Source of the DNA: Burkholderiaceae bacterium
GTDB taxonomy: Bacteria; Pseudomonadota; Gammaproteobacteria; Burkholderiales; Burkholderiaceae_C
Length of the DNA stretch: 64,000 nucleotides
Direction: 5' to 3'
Assembly (NCBI GenBank): GCA_030695205.1
Contig: JAUYTN010000059.1
Coordinates: 124,001 to 188,000, forward strand
A model generated the notes under the pieces. That model did not search any database. It was not told where the DNA came from and saw only the letters and a program-made list of their open reading frames with translations. Below, piece after piece: positions 14,486 through 24,286 of the stretch. Each line of letters starts with the position of its first letter. The stretch's first letter is position 1. A program made the translations under genes and the position numbers.

Positions 14486-16531
14486 ATGCACCGACACTTG
14501 GCGAAGCGCTCGCCCTTCATGCGCGCCCAGGGTTTTTCCTGGCACTCTCCCCTGCGAGCCGCAGCCTGCGCCCTGGTGCTGGCCACGGCCTGGCCCTGGG
14601 CTGCTGCCCTGGCCTTTGCGCCTGACCACGCCGCCACGGCTTCCACCGTCACCCCCACTCTCACCTCAGCCTCGGCCTCCACCGACAACCTGGCCAGCCC
14701 ATCGCCTGCACGCGCTGGCGTGCGCTTCACCCTGGATGTCCAGGCACCGCCCCCGCTGGATGTCCTGCTGCAGCGCCATCTTGACATTCAGCGCTTTCAC
14801 GAGCTGCCCGACCTGGACCCAGGCGAGCTGCGCCGTCTGGTGAACCAACTTCCCACCGACGCCCAGGGACTGCTCGGCACACAGGGGTTTTTTACGCCAG
14901 ACATCAGCACCGAACTGGTGGCCCCGCCCGCATCAGGCCCGTCCGATGGCCTGTGGAGGGTCAAGGTCAAGGTGGTGCCCGGCCCCGTCAGCCTGGTGGG
15001 CGACGTGCTGGTGGCACTGGGCACACAGCCCTCGTCCGATGGCATTCGCCCCACCACCCTGGAAGCAGACCCGCTGCGCGAGGCCGCGCACCTGCGCCTT
15101 CGTCAGCAGTGGTCAATGGGCAGCGGACAGCCATTCAGCCAGTCGGCGTGGGACGAGGCCAAGGCACAGTCGCTGCGCAGCCTGAGCACCGAACGCTACC
15201 TCAATGCCCGCCTCATCAACAGCCTGGCCGACGTGGACACCGACACCCACACAGTCAACCTGGCGGTGGAGCTGGACCCCGGACCGGCGTTTTCGTTCGG
15301 GCCGGTCCACATTGACGGCCTGCAGCGCTACGAAGCTGTCTGGATGGAGAACCTCGTTCGCGCCGCAGGCGTTCGCACCGGCGCTCCCTACAGGCTACAA
15401 GACTTGCAAGCCGCCCAGCAGCGGCTGGCGCAAAGCGGGTACTTCGACTCGGTGTTTGTGTACGTGGACCCCGACACCGACCCCAGCGCCGCGCCTGTGC
15501 AGGTGCAGGTGCGCGAGGCCAGGCGCGGTCGGCTGCGCCTGGGTGCCGGCATCAGCACCGACAGCGGACCCCGGCTCAGTGCCGAGCACACCTGGAACCG
15601 CGTGCCCGTGCTGGACTGGCGGGCCATCAGCCAGCTGCAAATCGACAGGGACAACCCCAATCTGTTGCTGAACCTGCGCTCACCCGCCGACTACAAAGGG
15701 TGGCAATGGACCACCCGCTTCATGGCCGACGAGGTCCGGCTGGGCGACACCCGAACCACCAGCCAGCAGGTGCAAGCGGGCAAGCTGCACGAGGGCCAGG
15801 ACATCAACCGCCATGTGTACTTCCAGTTGGATCGCTCGCTCACCGACAACCCAAGGTTGCGTCTGGCCGGCCCTTTGAGCGCCGACACATCACTCAGCGC
15901 ACATGTGGCCTGGTCGCGCAACCGCCTGAGCCAGCCATCGTCGCCCCAGCTGGGGCAAGGGCTGGCGGTGGAGGCCGGTGTGGGCATCACGCTGGGCACC
16001 CCCCGGCTGCCGTTTGCGCGCAGCCGGGTTCGCTGGCAGGGGCTGGTGCCGCTGGGCTCGTCCGTGGCCACTGAGGCGCCTACCCCGCTCAGCCAACCTC
16101 TGGTCCCCAATACCCTGGGCCGCATTGCCTTGCGCGCGGAGGCTGGGGTCGTGGCCGCTGCCGACAGGGCCCGGGTGCCCGACTCCCAGCTGTTTTGGGC
16201 CGGTGGCGACCAGTCTGTGCGCGGCTACAGCCTGCGCGACCTGGGCGTAGCCCAAACCGACGGCACCCTGCGCCCGGGCCGCTTGCTGACGGTTGGCAGC
16301 GTGGAGTGGCAGCGCCCCATCGTGGTCAACGGCCAGGTGAGTCTGTTCGAATCGGCGGTGTTTGCCGACGTCGGTGCCGTGGCCGATCGCGGAGCCGACC
16401 TGAGCGCCCATGTGGGCGTCGGGGCAGGCGTGCGCATGAACACGCCCGCTGGCCCCATTCAGTTTGATTTGGCCTACGGGTTGACACCCAAACGCTGGCG
16501 CATCCATTTTTCTGTGGGGCTGAGCTTCTGA
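14486..16531 (+). CDS. tamA: TamA, outer-membrane beta-barrel of the translocation and assembly module
   Basis: Up to 681 residues. A signal sequence (hydrophobic core ACALVLATAW) precedes a Ser/Thr/Pro linker and three POTRA-type repeats, the last with GPVHIDGLQRYE at about residue 272. The C-terminal Omp85 barrel carries the surface-loop motif VRGYSLRDLG and ends in FSVGLSF with terminal Phe. With TamB it assembles autotransporters and moves phospholipid between membranes. The first ATG (14486) gives a long signal region; the ATG at 14519 is a plausible alternative. Its stop shares one base with the tamB start. Confidence 0.92.
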   Translation: MHRHLAKRSPFMRAQGFSWHSPLRAAACALVLATAWPWAAALAFAPDHAATASTVTPTLTSASASTDNLASPSPARAGVRFTLDVQAPPPLDVLLQRHLDIQRFHELPDLDPGELRRLVNQLPTDAQGLLGTQGFFTPDISTELVAPPASGPSDGLWRVKVKVVPGPVSLVGDVLVALGTQPSSDGIRPTTLEADPLREAAHLRLRQQWSMGSGQPFSQSAWDEAKAQSLRSLSTERYLNARLINSLADVDTDTHTVNLAVELDPGPAFSFGPVHIDGLQRYEAVWMENLVRAAGVRTGAPYRLQDLQAAQQRLAQSGYFDSVFVYVDPDTDPSAAPVQVQVREARRGRLRLGAGISTDSGPRLSAEHTWNRVPVLDWRAISQLQIDRDNPNLLLNLRSPADYKGWQWTTRFMADEVRLGDTRTTSQQVQAGKLHEGQDINRHVYFQLDRSLTDNPRLRLAGPLSADTSLSAHVAWSRNRLSQPSSPQLGQGLAVEAGVGITLGTPRLPFARSRVRWQGLVPLGSSVATEAPTPLSQPLVPNTLGRIALRAEAGVVAAADRARVPDSQLFWAGGDQSVRGYSLRDLGVAQTDGTLRPGRLLTVGSVEWQRPIVVNGQVSLFESAVFADVGAVADRGADLSAHVGVGAGVRMNTPAGPIQFDLAYGLTPKRWRIHFSVGLSF

Positions 16532-19500
16532 TGGCCCGCCACCCCCCAGTCCGACAACGCGTGCAAGCCCTGCGCACCCTGCCAGTGGCGCTGTGGCGCC
16601 GGGCTGTGGGCGCGGTTACCTTTGCCATTGCCTGGCTCACGGTCTGGCTGCCTGGGGCCGCTGTGGCCACTGCCTTGGCTGGGGCAACGGCTTTGTGGCT
16701 GTGGGCGGGCTCAGCTGCCTCGCTGGAGCAAGCCGTCAACCTCGCCCGTCCGTGGGTACCTGCGCTGCAGCACCTGAGCCTGGATGGCTCGCAAGCGTCG
16801 CTGCGCCACGGTGGACGCATCGACCAACTGGCATGGAAAGACCCCGCCGGACTGAGCGTGACCGCCAACGATCTGGACATCAGCCTGGACCTGCGCCCGC
16901 TGATCCAGGCCAAGCCTGTGGTGCTGACGCTGCAGATGGCCAAGCTCTGGGTGCGCGACGACCGCCCACCGTCAGAAGACACCCCACAACCTCCGCCCGA
17001 CCTGACCCTGCCGCTGGGCTTGCGTGTCCAGTTCGGCATTGACCACCTGACGCTTGCCAGCGACAAGCCTGTGGAAGTCCGGGCCATCCAGGGCACCTAC
17101 CTGTACGAGGGTGAAGACGCCGAGGCCAGGCACCTGATCTCCGATCTGTCCCTGGACATTGCCCAAGGTCGCTACACCGGGCAATTGGCCCTGCAGGCAC
17201 AACCCCCCATGGCGGTGGCGGCCGAGATCGACGGGACGCTGACCACCGAGTTGCCTGGCCTGGACGGTGCCGCACCCCACCCCTGGCAAAGCCCGGTATC
17301 GGTCAAAGCCCGGGGCCAGCTGCACCACGACGACCCGCAACGCATGGCCGACGCCAGCATCGCCATAGACGCCAGGCTGGGTCAGGATGGATCGGCATCG
17401 GCTGGGCCAAGCCTGAGCGCCAAGGCCACCCTGCGCCCGTGGCAGCGCCAGCCGCTGCACGAACTCAGCGCCCAGCTGCAACGGCTCAACCTGGCCGCGC
17501 TGTGGCCCCAATTGCCCACCACCTTGCTGCAAGGAGAGGTGCAAGCAACCCCGCCCGCTCCCGGGGCAACCCCCTGGCAGCTTGCCATCGCACTGCGCAA
17601 CAGCGCAGCGGGCCCATGGGACTACGGCCAGCTGCCGGTATCGGGGCTGAACCTCCAAGCCGAAGCAACAGCTGAACAGCTGGCCATCCAGCGCCTGACG
17701 CTGCAAGTCGGTGGAGGAAGCCTGAGCGGCCAAGGCCAGTGGAGCCTGGCACGCAGCAGCGGCCGGGCCGAACTCACCCTGCAAGAACTTCCTTTGCATG
17801 AGCTGCACACGCTCCTGGCGCCACGGCTGGCCTCAGGACGGATCAGCCTTGGCACGGCAAGCAAGCCACGCACAAGCGCAGGTGCAGGCTCCAACACCCA
17901 CATCGAGGTGGCCATACGGACGGCCCCTTCTGGCAAACCCGGCCCGGTGCGTACCGCAGGCGACAAGGCCGCCGCCCGTGCGCCGGGCAGCCAGCTGGGC
18001 ATCGAGTCCATCACCGCCACCGGCGACTGGGACGGCCAAAGTCTGCAACTCCAGCAACTGGACCTGAGAGCGGCGAGCGCCCGCTTGCAGGGCCAAGGCA
18101 GCGTGCAGCCCCAACCGTTCTCAACCCAGGGCCAGTGGCGCGTGGCTGCGCCGGGTCTGGAAGCCCTCGTCACAGGCAGCGTATCGGCCCAGGCGGGCAA
18201 CGGCCAGCTCAGCGTCAACGCCAGCAAGCTGGCGCAGGTCCACCAGTGGCTGCGCAGCCTGCCGCTGCCCAGCGACATGACCCTGCCCTCTTGGCCGCTG
18301 GACGGCGACGCCCGCATCGAGGCCAAGTGGCAAGGCGGCTGGGACAACGCCAAAGGCCCCAACATACAGGCCACCCTGAGCAGCCGGCGCATCTCTGCCC
18401 AACCGGACCCCCAACGCCCACCGGTGGTCACGCAATCGGTACAGATCGATCTGACAGGCAACCGCACCGTGGCCGACATCGGACTGGTTGCCGGTGTATC
18501 ACACGACGGTCTGGCAACCCAGCTCCAGCTGCAGGCCCAAGGTCGCAGCACCCAGACGGGCTACCAGGTCGTGGTGCAGCCCTCCCAGGTGTGGCTGCGC
18601 CAGGGCAAGGCCAGCCAGTCGCTTACCCTGCAAACCGGGCAAGCAATGACCTTGGATTGGCAGGCCAGCCGCTGGACACTGGGGCCTGGCAGCCTGCAAC
18701 TGAGCGCATCGACCGATGCGACCCCACCCAAGCCCAGCGCCTCTACCTCACCACAGGCCAGCGCCAGCCTGCGCTGGGCACACATCGGTGCGGCCAAAGG
18801 GGTCCTGAGCGCCCAAGGCGAGGTCGATCGCCTGGCCCTGGATTGGCTCGACTCTGTGCCCGGCCTTCTGGGCCCCAGCCAGCAGCGCTGGTTGGCCGAT
18901 GCGGGCGTGCGCAGCGACCTGGTCTGGGCGGGCCCCTGGCGGGTGGAATGGCCGCTTGGGGCCGGTGTGACCACCAGCCCCGACCTGCGGGTTCAGCTGC
19001 GGCGGCTGCAGGGCGACCTCAGCCTGCAAAACCCCGAGGCGGTGCCCGACACCCCATCGGCCAACGGCTGGATACAGGCGGGGCTGCAACGCGCCGAATT
19101 GGAGGTTCGAACAGAGCGGGGCGGAGTGGGCGCGCAACTGACCTGGACGAGCCGCCTCGCGGGCCAGGTGGAGGCCGGGTTGCAGGTGGCCTGGGCCCAG
19201 TCCGACGGCAGCAGCGGCTATGCCGTGGGTCCGCAGTCAGCGCTCAAAGGCACACTGCGGGCCAGCACGCCCGACATGGCGCTGTGGTCGCCCCTGGTGT
19301 CCCCACCCGGCTGGCGGGCACGCGGCCAGATGAGCCTGAATGCCACCGTGGCAGGCACCCTGAGCCAGCCCGACTGGCGCGGCGAGCTGCTGGCCACCGA
19401 GCTGGCGCTTCGCTCGGCGGTAGAGGGGCTGGAATTCGGCAACGGGCGCTTGCGCGCACGCCTGTCGGGCGAGCGCATCGACATCGACCAACTGAGCCTC

Positions 19501-20568
19501 GAAGGCCCTGGCGGCGCAGCCAAGGGCGGCACCCTCACCGGCACCGGCCACGCCCAATGGACATCCAGCCCCGCTGGTTTGCCCCAACAGATGGAATTCA
19601 ACCTCCAGGCGCAGGCCAGCAAGCTGCGAGTTTCGTCCCGACCCGACCGACGACTCACACTGAGCGGAGATGTATCCGCCCAGTTGGCTCAGCAGTTGCT
19701 GCAGCTGCGCGGACAACTGGCGGTGGACCAGGCGCTTTTTGTGTTGCCCGACGAAACCGCTCCCACACTGGGTGACGACGTGGTGGTGCGGCAAACACGG
19801 GCCATGCGCCCGGAGCCTGGCAGCCGCATCAAAACCGACATGCTGGTGCGCATCGACCTGGGCCGGCAGTTGGAGGTGCGCGGCCAAGGCCTGCAGACCC
19901 GACTGGGTGGCCAGGTGTCGCTCATCAGCACACCCAGCGCACCTGCACTGCGCGTCATCGGTGAAGTCACCACACAGCAGGGCAGCTACCGCGCCTATGG
20001 TCAGCAGCTGCGCATCGAAGAGGGTGTGGTGCGCTTTTCGGGACCCTACGACGACCCCAGCCTGAACATACTGGCGGTGCGCGCAACCGGAGCCTTCCGC
20101 GACAGCGAGGACCAGATGGTGGGTGTGCGCATCACCGGCAGCGCACGCGCGCCACTGGTCAAGCTCTACGCCAAGCCTGACCTGCCCGACAGCGAAAAGC
20201 TGGCCTGGCTGGTGCTGGGCCGCCCGGCCTCAGGCGCAGGCGCCGAGGCAGCGGTGCTGCAACAAGCCGCGCTGGCACTGCTCAGCCGCAACGGGGGCAG
20301 CATGGACACCACACTGGCCAGCCGGTTGGGGCTGGATGAAATCTCCTTCAGAGGCAGCAGCACCCGGGCCGACGGCAGCACCCAAAACGCCGGAGTGGCC
20401 CTGGGCAAGCGGCTGTCTCAGCGCCTGTATGTGGTGTACGAAACCGGCACCAACGCGGCCATGGGCACTTTATCGCTGCTCTACGACGTGTCGCGTCGCC
20501 TGACACTGCGCGCCCGCGCGGGCGAAGAAAACGCGGTTGACCTGTTGTTCACCATCCCACACGACTGA
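16531..20568 (+). CDS. tamB: TamB, inner-membrane-anchored partner of TamA (DUF490)
   Basis: 1345 residues. A single N-terminal membrane segment (about 25-55, in AIAWLTVWLPGAAVATALAG) anchors it in the inner membrane. A very long beta-taco body rich in short LSGQGQW/LQGQGSV-type repeats spans the periplasm. The C-terminal DUF490 domain (YRAYGQQLRIEEGVVRFSGP, then WLVLGRPAS) docks on TamA. TamB-type proteins provide a hydrophobic groove for lipid or substrate passage. The ATG overlaps the tamA stop by one base, giving tight coupling. The length is normal for a betaproteobacterial TamB. Confidence 0.94.
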   Translation: MARHPPVRQRVQALRTLPVALWRRAVGAVTFAIAWLTVWLPGAAVATALAGATALWLWAGSAASLEQAVNLARPWVPALQHLSLDGSQASLRHGGRIDQLAWKDPAGLSVTANDLDISLDLRPLIQAKPVVLTLQMAKLWVRDDRPPSEDTPQPPPDLTLPLGLRVQFGIDHLTLASDKPVEVRAIQGTYLYEGEDAEARHLISDLSLDIAQGRYTGQLALQAQPPMAVAAEIDGTLTTELPGLDGAAPHPWQSPVSVKARGQLHHDDPQRMADASIAIDARLGQDGSASAGPSLSAKATLRPWQRQPLHELSAQLQRLNLAALWPQLPTTLLQGEVQATPPAPGATPWQLAIALRNSAAGPWDYGQLPVSGLNLQAEATAEQLAIQRLTLQVGGGSLSGQGQWSLARSSGRAELTLQELPLHELHTLLAPRLASGRISLGTASKPRTSAGAGSNTHIEVAIRTAPSGKPGPVRTAGDKAAARAPGSQLGIESITATGDWDGQSLQLQQLDLRAASARLQGQGSVQPQPFSTQGQWRVAAPGLEALVTGSVSAQAGNGQLSVNASKLAQVHQWLRSLPLPSDMTLPSWPLDGDARIEAKWQGGWDNAKGPNIQATLSSRRISAQPDPQRPPVVTQSVQIDLTGNRTVADIGLVAGVSHDGLATQLQLQAQGRSTQTGYQVVVQPSQVWLRQGKASQSLTLQTGQAMTLDWQASRWTLGPGSLQLSASTDATPPKPSASTSPQASASLRWAHIGAAKGVLSAQGEVDRLALDWLDSVPGLLGPSQQRWLADAGVRSDLVWAGPWRVEWPLGAGVTTSPDLRVQLRRLQGDLSLQNPEAVPDTPSANGWIQAGLQRAELEVRTERGGVGAQLTWTSRLAGQVEAGLQVAWAQSDGSSGYAVGPQSALKGTLRASTPDMALWSPLVSPPGWRARGQMSLNATVAGTLSQPDWRGELLATELALRSAVEGLEFGNGRLRARLSGERIDIDQLSLEGPGGAAKGGTLTGTGHAQWTSSPAGLPQQMEFNLQAQASKLRVSSRPDRRLTLSGDVSAQLAQQLLQLRGQLAVDQALFVLPDETAPTLGDDVVVRQTRAMRPEPGSRIKTDMLVRIDLGRQLEVRGQGLQTRLGGQVSLISTPSAPALRVIGEVTTQQGSYRAYGQQLRIEEGVVRFSGPYDDPSLNILAVRATGAFRDSEDQMVGVRITGSARAPLVKLYAKPDLPDSEKLAWLVLGRPASGAGAEAAVLQQAALALLSRNGGSMDTTLASRLGLDEISFRGSSTRADGSTQNAGVALGKRLSQRLYVVYETGTNAAMGTLSLLYDVSRRLTLRARAGEENAVDLLFTIPHD

Positions 20569-20631
20569 GCGCCAGCGCGCGCGCAGGCAGGGTACCCACA
20601 CCCCTTGGGTAGAATCCGCGCAGTTCTCACC

Positions 20632-20706
20632 GCCGCCATAGTTCAATGGATAGAACGAGTGCCTCCTAAGCGCTAGATACAGGTTCGATTCCTGTTGGTG
20701 GTACCA
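20632..20706 (+). tRNA. tRNA-Arg (anticodon CCU)
   Basis: 75 nt with an encoded CCA. The acceptor arms GCCGCCA/TGGTGGT pair fully with two G-U pairs. The anticodon stem AGTGC/GCGCT encloses the loop CTCCTAA (anticodon CCT), and the T arm is ACAGG-TTCGATT-CCTGT. It reads AGG codons, which are rare in this GC-rich genome. TAGAAT at 20610-20615 is a reasonable -10 element. Confidence 0.96.
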
Positions 20707-20844
20707 CCTCCCCCTCCCGCTGTGCGGTAAAAGGCCTCCCCGCCACCGGCAGAGTCCAACGCCGGGGACAGCCAGTGGTCGGTGACCGTGCATGGTTGGG
20801 CCTGTGCCGACCGCTTGACCTGCCAAAATGCGCTTCAACTGTGC

Positions 20845-21867
20845 ATGCCCATGTCGCCCCCCAAGAGCCCCACCGTTTTCATTGACAGCCCGCTCCACCT
20901 GAGACTGTTGGGCTGGTCGGTGCTGTGGTTCGCGCTGCTGGCCAGCTTGGTGGGCTGTACCCAAGTGCAGCCAAACCGGGTGCAGGCACTGGCCAACAGC
21001 CCCGCCCTGAGCGTCAGCCTGAGTCCGCAGTCCGAGCTGGCACTGGTGGGCTCCCTGTGGCATGGGGCCAGCCTGTGGCACCTGGAGACGGAGGCACGGC
21101 GCGCAGACTGGCGGCACCAGGATGCCGACGACACCGTGGTCAGGGCCAGTGCATTTTCCCCCGATGGCCGCTTTGCCGTCACCGCCGACGAACAGTCCAT
21201 CGTGGCCTGGAACGTGGAAACCAGCCGCCCCGTGGGCTATTGGTCCACCCAGGGGCGGGTGCGGTCTGTGGCCATTTCCAACGGTGGCCGCTATGTCCTG
21301 GCTGGGCTGAGCACCCAGCAGGCACTGTGGATCGATGCATCGGGCCAGCGCCAGCCTTCGTTCATTCCCCATGCCGAAAGTGTGGGCGCGGTGCTGCTGT
21401 CGGCCGACGGCCTGCTCGGCGTCACCGGCGCAGACGACGGCATGGTGCGCGTGTGGGACCTGGCCAATGGCGAGGCCCTCATGGCCCAGCGGTTGCCTTC
21501 CATGGTGGTTTCGCTGGCACTGTCGGCCGATGAGTCGCGCCTGTTTGCCGCACCCGACTGGGGCATGGGTGTCGTCTGGAACTGGGGCAGGGGCGAGGTG
21601 CTCAGCCAGGTGGGCTCCCCCCGAACCGGGCTCACCCGGGCGAGTTTTTCTGCCGACGGCACCGAGTTGCTGACCGCCTCACCCAGCTCGGACCTGGCGG
21701 TGTGGTCGGTGAGGGACGGCCGAGAGCTGCGGCGCTGGACGGTACCGCCAATGTCCGGCCCCGACCGGATGGCGGTGCGCTCGGTGCTGGCCGTGGGCTG
21801 GACACCCCGACCGGGCGAGGTCAAAGCGGCGCTGTCCACGGGCGAGGTGATGACATGGTCGCCTTGA
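20845..21867 (+). CDS. WD40-repeat lipoprotein
   Basis: About 340 residues. A hydrophobic N-terminus ends in the lipobox LVGC, so the protein is probably lipid-anchored in the envelope. It carries several degenerate WD40 blades (FSPDGRFAVTADEQSIVAWN, then DGMVRVWDLANGEAL, then DLAVWSVRDGRELRRW), enough for one small propeller used for protein contacts. No enzymatic motif is seen. The ATG at 20845 or 20851 is chosen because upstream codons would extend the signal peptide unnaturally. Its last 13 nt overlap the HDOD gene, so the two are cotranscribed. Confidence 0.82.
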   Translation: MPMSPPKSPTVFIDSPLHLRLLGWSVLWFALLASLVGCTQVQPNRVQALANSPALSVSLSPQSELALVGSLWHGASLWHLETEARRADWRHQDADDTVVRASAFSPDGRFAVTADEQSIVAWNVETSRPVGYWSTQGRVRSVAISNGGRYVLAGLSTQQALWIDASGQRQPSFIPHAESVGAVLLSADGLLGVTGADDGMVRVWDLANGEALMAQRLPSMVVSLALSADESRLFAAPDWGMGVVWNWGRGEVLSQVGSPRTGLTRASFSADGTELLTASPSSDLAVWSVRDGRELRRWTVPPMSGPDRMAVRSVLAVGWTPRPGEVKAALSTGEVMTWSP

Positions 21868-23357
21868 CGCAGTGGCAAGAGCAGCTGATGCAGGTACAGC
21901 TGCCAGTGCAGCAAGCTGGCGCCTGCACCGATGCGCTGAACGCACCCGACCTCAGCGGACAAGACCTGCTGCAATGCCTGCGAACCGATGTGGTACTGGG
22001 CACCACCGTGGTCACGGCCGCCGCCCAACACCCCCGCCTGCGCGAGAGCCTTCGGGGGCTGGCGCATGCCGTCAACATGCTGGGCGTGGATCGCAGCCGC
22101 CAGCTGGCCCTGCTGGCCTGCGGGCATCCGCTGGCCCCCGAAACCCCAGGGCACCTGCTGTCGCGGCAGGCCATGGGAACCAGTGTGTTTGCCACCTACC
22201 TGATTCGGCGCTGGGCGGCCCGCGACAAGCACCTGGATGTGGACTACCTGGTGTGGGTGACGCTGCTGTTGGGCCTGTCGCGCTGGAAGCTGCCGCTGGC
22301 CAACCCCGAGCTGGCCACCCAGATCGAACAGCGGGTCGCACTGGGCGAGCACCGCGCGGCGGTGGAGCGCGCCGTCTTGGGTTGCAGCACCGACGACCTG
22401 AACACCGCCCACCTCAAAGACCTGGGGCTGGCCGATGACGCCGAGTTGCGCCGCTCCCTGCGGGCAGACCCCCGGCTGCTGGTGCAGGCATCGCGCCTGG
22501 CCTGGACCAGCGGCCTGGCACCCCAGGTACCCGCGCCAGTGGGCCGCTGGCTGCACCAGCCCACCACCGCCTGCACCCTGGCGCACCTGCTGGCCAGCGC
22601 CGCGATGGACGACTGGTACAGCCACCGCACACAGACCCTGATGGCGGTGGTCTGCGCCCATGTAGGGCGCCCCCTGGAGACGGTGGTGCGTGACATCTAC
22701 CAGGCTGGTGTCAGCGCCAGCCACGACCCACACTTTCAGCCCGGTATGCCCACCCCCGCGCAGCGCGTGCTGGTCGAGTCGCCTAGACCACGCAGACTGA
22801 GCAGTAGCACCAAGACACCCCGTGTGAGCCCCAGCCATGACGCGGTGCAACTCTTCATGGACAACTGCCAGGCCGGTCGCCATACCGATATGGCCTCATT
22901 CCTGGCGGCGGCCTCTGACACCCTGGTCCATGGGCTGGGCCTGACCCGCAGTGCCTTGTTCCTCAAGCGCACCGGTGCCGACACACTGGCGTGCTACACC
23001 GCGCACGGCTTTGACCCCCAGGTGATGAACCGCCACACCACCCTGTCCACAGTGGAAGACAACCTCTTGTCGCGGCTGTTTCACCAACCCACGGTTTCGA
23101 TCTGGATCCGGGAGGCCAACGTGGCCGCCGCCCGGCAGCTGCTGCCGCCAGCCCTGGGCCACACCCTGAGCGAACACGGCCTGTTCCTGAGCTCCATCCA
23201 TGTGAACCGCCAACCCGTTGGGGTGGTGTGGGCCGACAGCGGCAGCGACGAATGGCCACTGGAGCGGGAGCAGTACACCGAGTTCCGGCTGTTTGCCAGC
23301 CACTTCGGCATGGAGCTCAGCCGACTGGCCCGCCTGCGGCCCGGCACCACGCACTGA
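21855..23357 (+). CDS. HDOD-domain protein with C-terminal GAF-like domain
   Basis: About 500 residues. Residues 10-240 follow the HDOD pattern (LPVQQAGACTDAL, then DVVLGTTVVTAA, then AVNMLGVDRSRQLALLA), a HD-like fold without the metal-binding HD pair. A linker near 310-335 leads to a GAF-like region (AASDTLVHGLGLTRSALFLK, then LFLSSIHVNRQPVGVVWAD). Such proteins take part in signalling, often linked to motility or cyclic-di-GMP, but no ligand can be read here. The start overlaps the WD40 gene by 13 nt. It converges on the PomAB stator genes 20 nt away. Confidence 0.8.
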   Translation: MVALTQWQEQLMQVQLPVQQAGACTDALNAPDLSGQDLLQCLRTDVVLGTTVVTAAAQHPRLRESLRGLAHAVNMLGVDRSRQLALLACGHPLAPETPGHLLSRQAMGTSVFATYLIRRWAARDKHLDVDYLVWVTLLLGLSRWKLPLANPELATQIEQRVALGEHRAAVERAVLGCSTDDLNTAHLKDLGLADDAELRRSLRADPRLLVQASRLAWTSGLAPQVPAPVGRWLHQPTTACTLAHLLASAAMDDWYSHRTQTLMAVVCAHVGRPLETVVRDIYQAGVSASHDPHFQPGMPTPAQRVLVESPRPRRLSSSTKTPRVSPSHDAVQLFMDNCQAGRHTDMASFLAAASDTLVHGLGLTRSALFLKRTGADTLACYTAHGFDPQVMNRHTTLSTVEDNLLSRLFHQPTVSIWIREANVAAARQLLPPALGHTLSEHGLFLSSIHVNRQPVGVVWADSGSDEWPLEREQYTEFRLFASHFGMELSRLARLRPGTTH

Positions 23358-23377
23358 GTGGCACCTGGCAGTCAGGG

Positions 23378-24265
23378 TCAGGGGCGGGTCCAGCCGAGTT
23401 GTTGGGCCTGGTCGGAATCACCGTTCTCGATCAGCAGCTGCACCCGGTTGGTGTAGGTGTCCACCGGCTCCGACATGTCGATGACGATTTCTACCCGGCG
23501 GTTGAGTGCGCGGTTGGCCGCCGTGTCGTTGGCCACCAGTGGCCGGGTGTCGGCATGGCCCTGAACGCGCAAGCGCTCGGCGGACAACCCGCCCACCACC
23601 AGCAGCGAGTTAGCCAGGGAGGCTGCACGGGCGGCGGACAAGTCCCAGTTGGAGCGAAAGCGGGCGGTGCTGATGGGCAGGTTGTCGGTGTGCCCCTCAA
23701 TGGACACTTTGCCGGGAATCTGCTCCAGCGCCTGGCCCAGCCGCCGCGCCACGTCCTGAAAAACAGGGTTGAGGTCCGCGGTACCCGAACCAAAGCTGCC
23801 CCGCTCTTCGATGCGGATGGTCAGGTGCTTGGGGCCTGCTTCCAGCTGCAGCAGGCCTTTGGCAAGCTCATCGGTCAGAACGTCCACCAACTGGTGGGCG
23901 GTCTGGCTCATCAGCGCCTCGGCCATGGCCTGTGCCTTGTCGGCCGCATCCGAGGTGAAGGTCCGCAGCTTGGGCGCATCCTGCGAGGTTTGCTGCTGCA
24001 AACTCTCCAGGGGGGTTGGCTGCGGAATGCCGGGTGAGAACTTGTCGAAAATCGGGCTGGTGCCCATGGGCGGTTCGGTGGCGGGCACCTGGCGCTGTAC
24101 CCCGAAGGCTTTTTCAAGGGAATCGGCAATGCGCTTGAACTTGGTGGCATCGGTTTCTGCAAACGACAGCAGCAGCACAAAAAAGCACATCAGCAGCGAC
24201 ATCAAATCGGCAAACGTGCCCATGTAGGCCGGCAAACCGGGTTTGGGGCATTCTTCTTCGTCCAT
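23378..24265 (-). CDS. MotB/PomB-type flagellar stator protein
   Basis: A 295-residue stator B subunit. One N-terminal membrane segment (YMGTFADLMSLLMCFFVLLL) carries the ion-binding Asp20. The C-terminal OmpA-like peptidoglycan-binding domain has IEGHTDNLPI and NRRVEIVIDM. The short cytoplasmic head MDEEECPKPGLPAYMGTFAD resembles PomB (Na+-driven) more than MotB, but ion choice is an inference. It pairs with the PomA-like gene 21 nt upstream. No other flagellar gene is in the window, so this is a detached stator set. Confidence 0.92.
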   Translation of the reverse strand: MDEEECPKPGLPAYMGTFADLMSLLMCFFVLLLSFAETDATKFKRIADSLEKAFGVQRQVPATEPPMGTSPIFDKFSPGIPQPTPLESLQQQTSQDAPKLRTFTSDAADKAQAMAEALMSQTAHQLVDVLTDELAKGLLQLEAGPKHLTIRIEERGSFGSGTADLNPVFQDVARRLGQALEQIPGKVSIEGHTDNLPISTARFRSNWDLSAARAASLANSLLVVGGLSAERLRVQGHADTRPLVANDTAANRALNRRVEIVIDMSEPVDTYTNRVQLLIENGDSDQAQQLGWTRP

Positions 24266-24286
24266 GGCGGCGTGCTTCCCTGTCGG

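Noticed and set aside
18135..19775. 546-codon frame inside tamB
   Set aside because: Pro/Arg/Gln-rich shadow frame of the GC-rich tamB gene, no domain, and tamB itself is certain.
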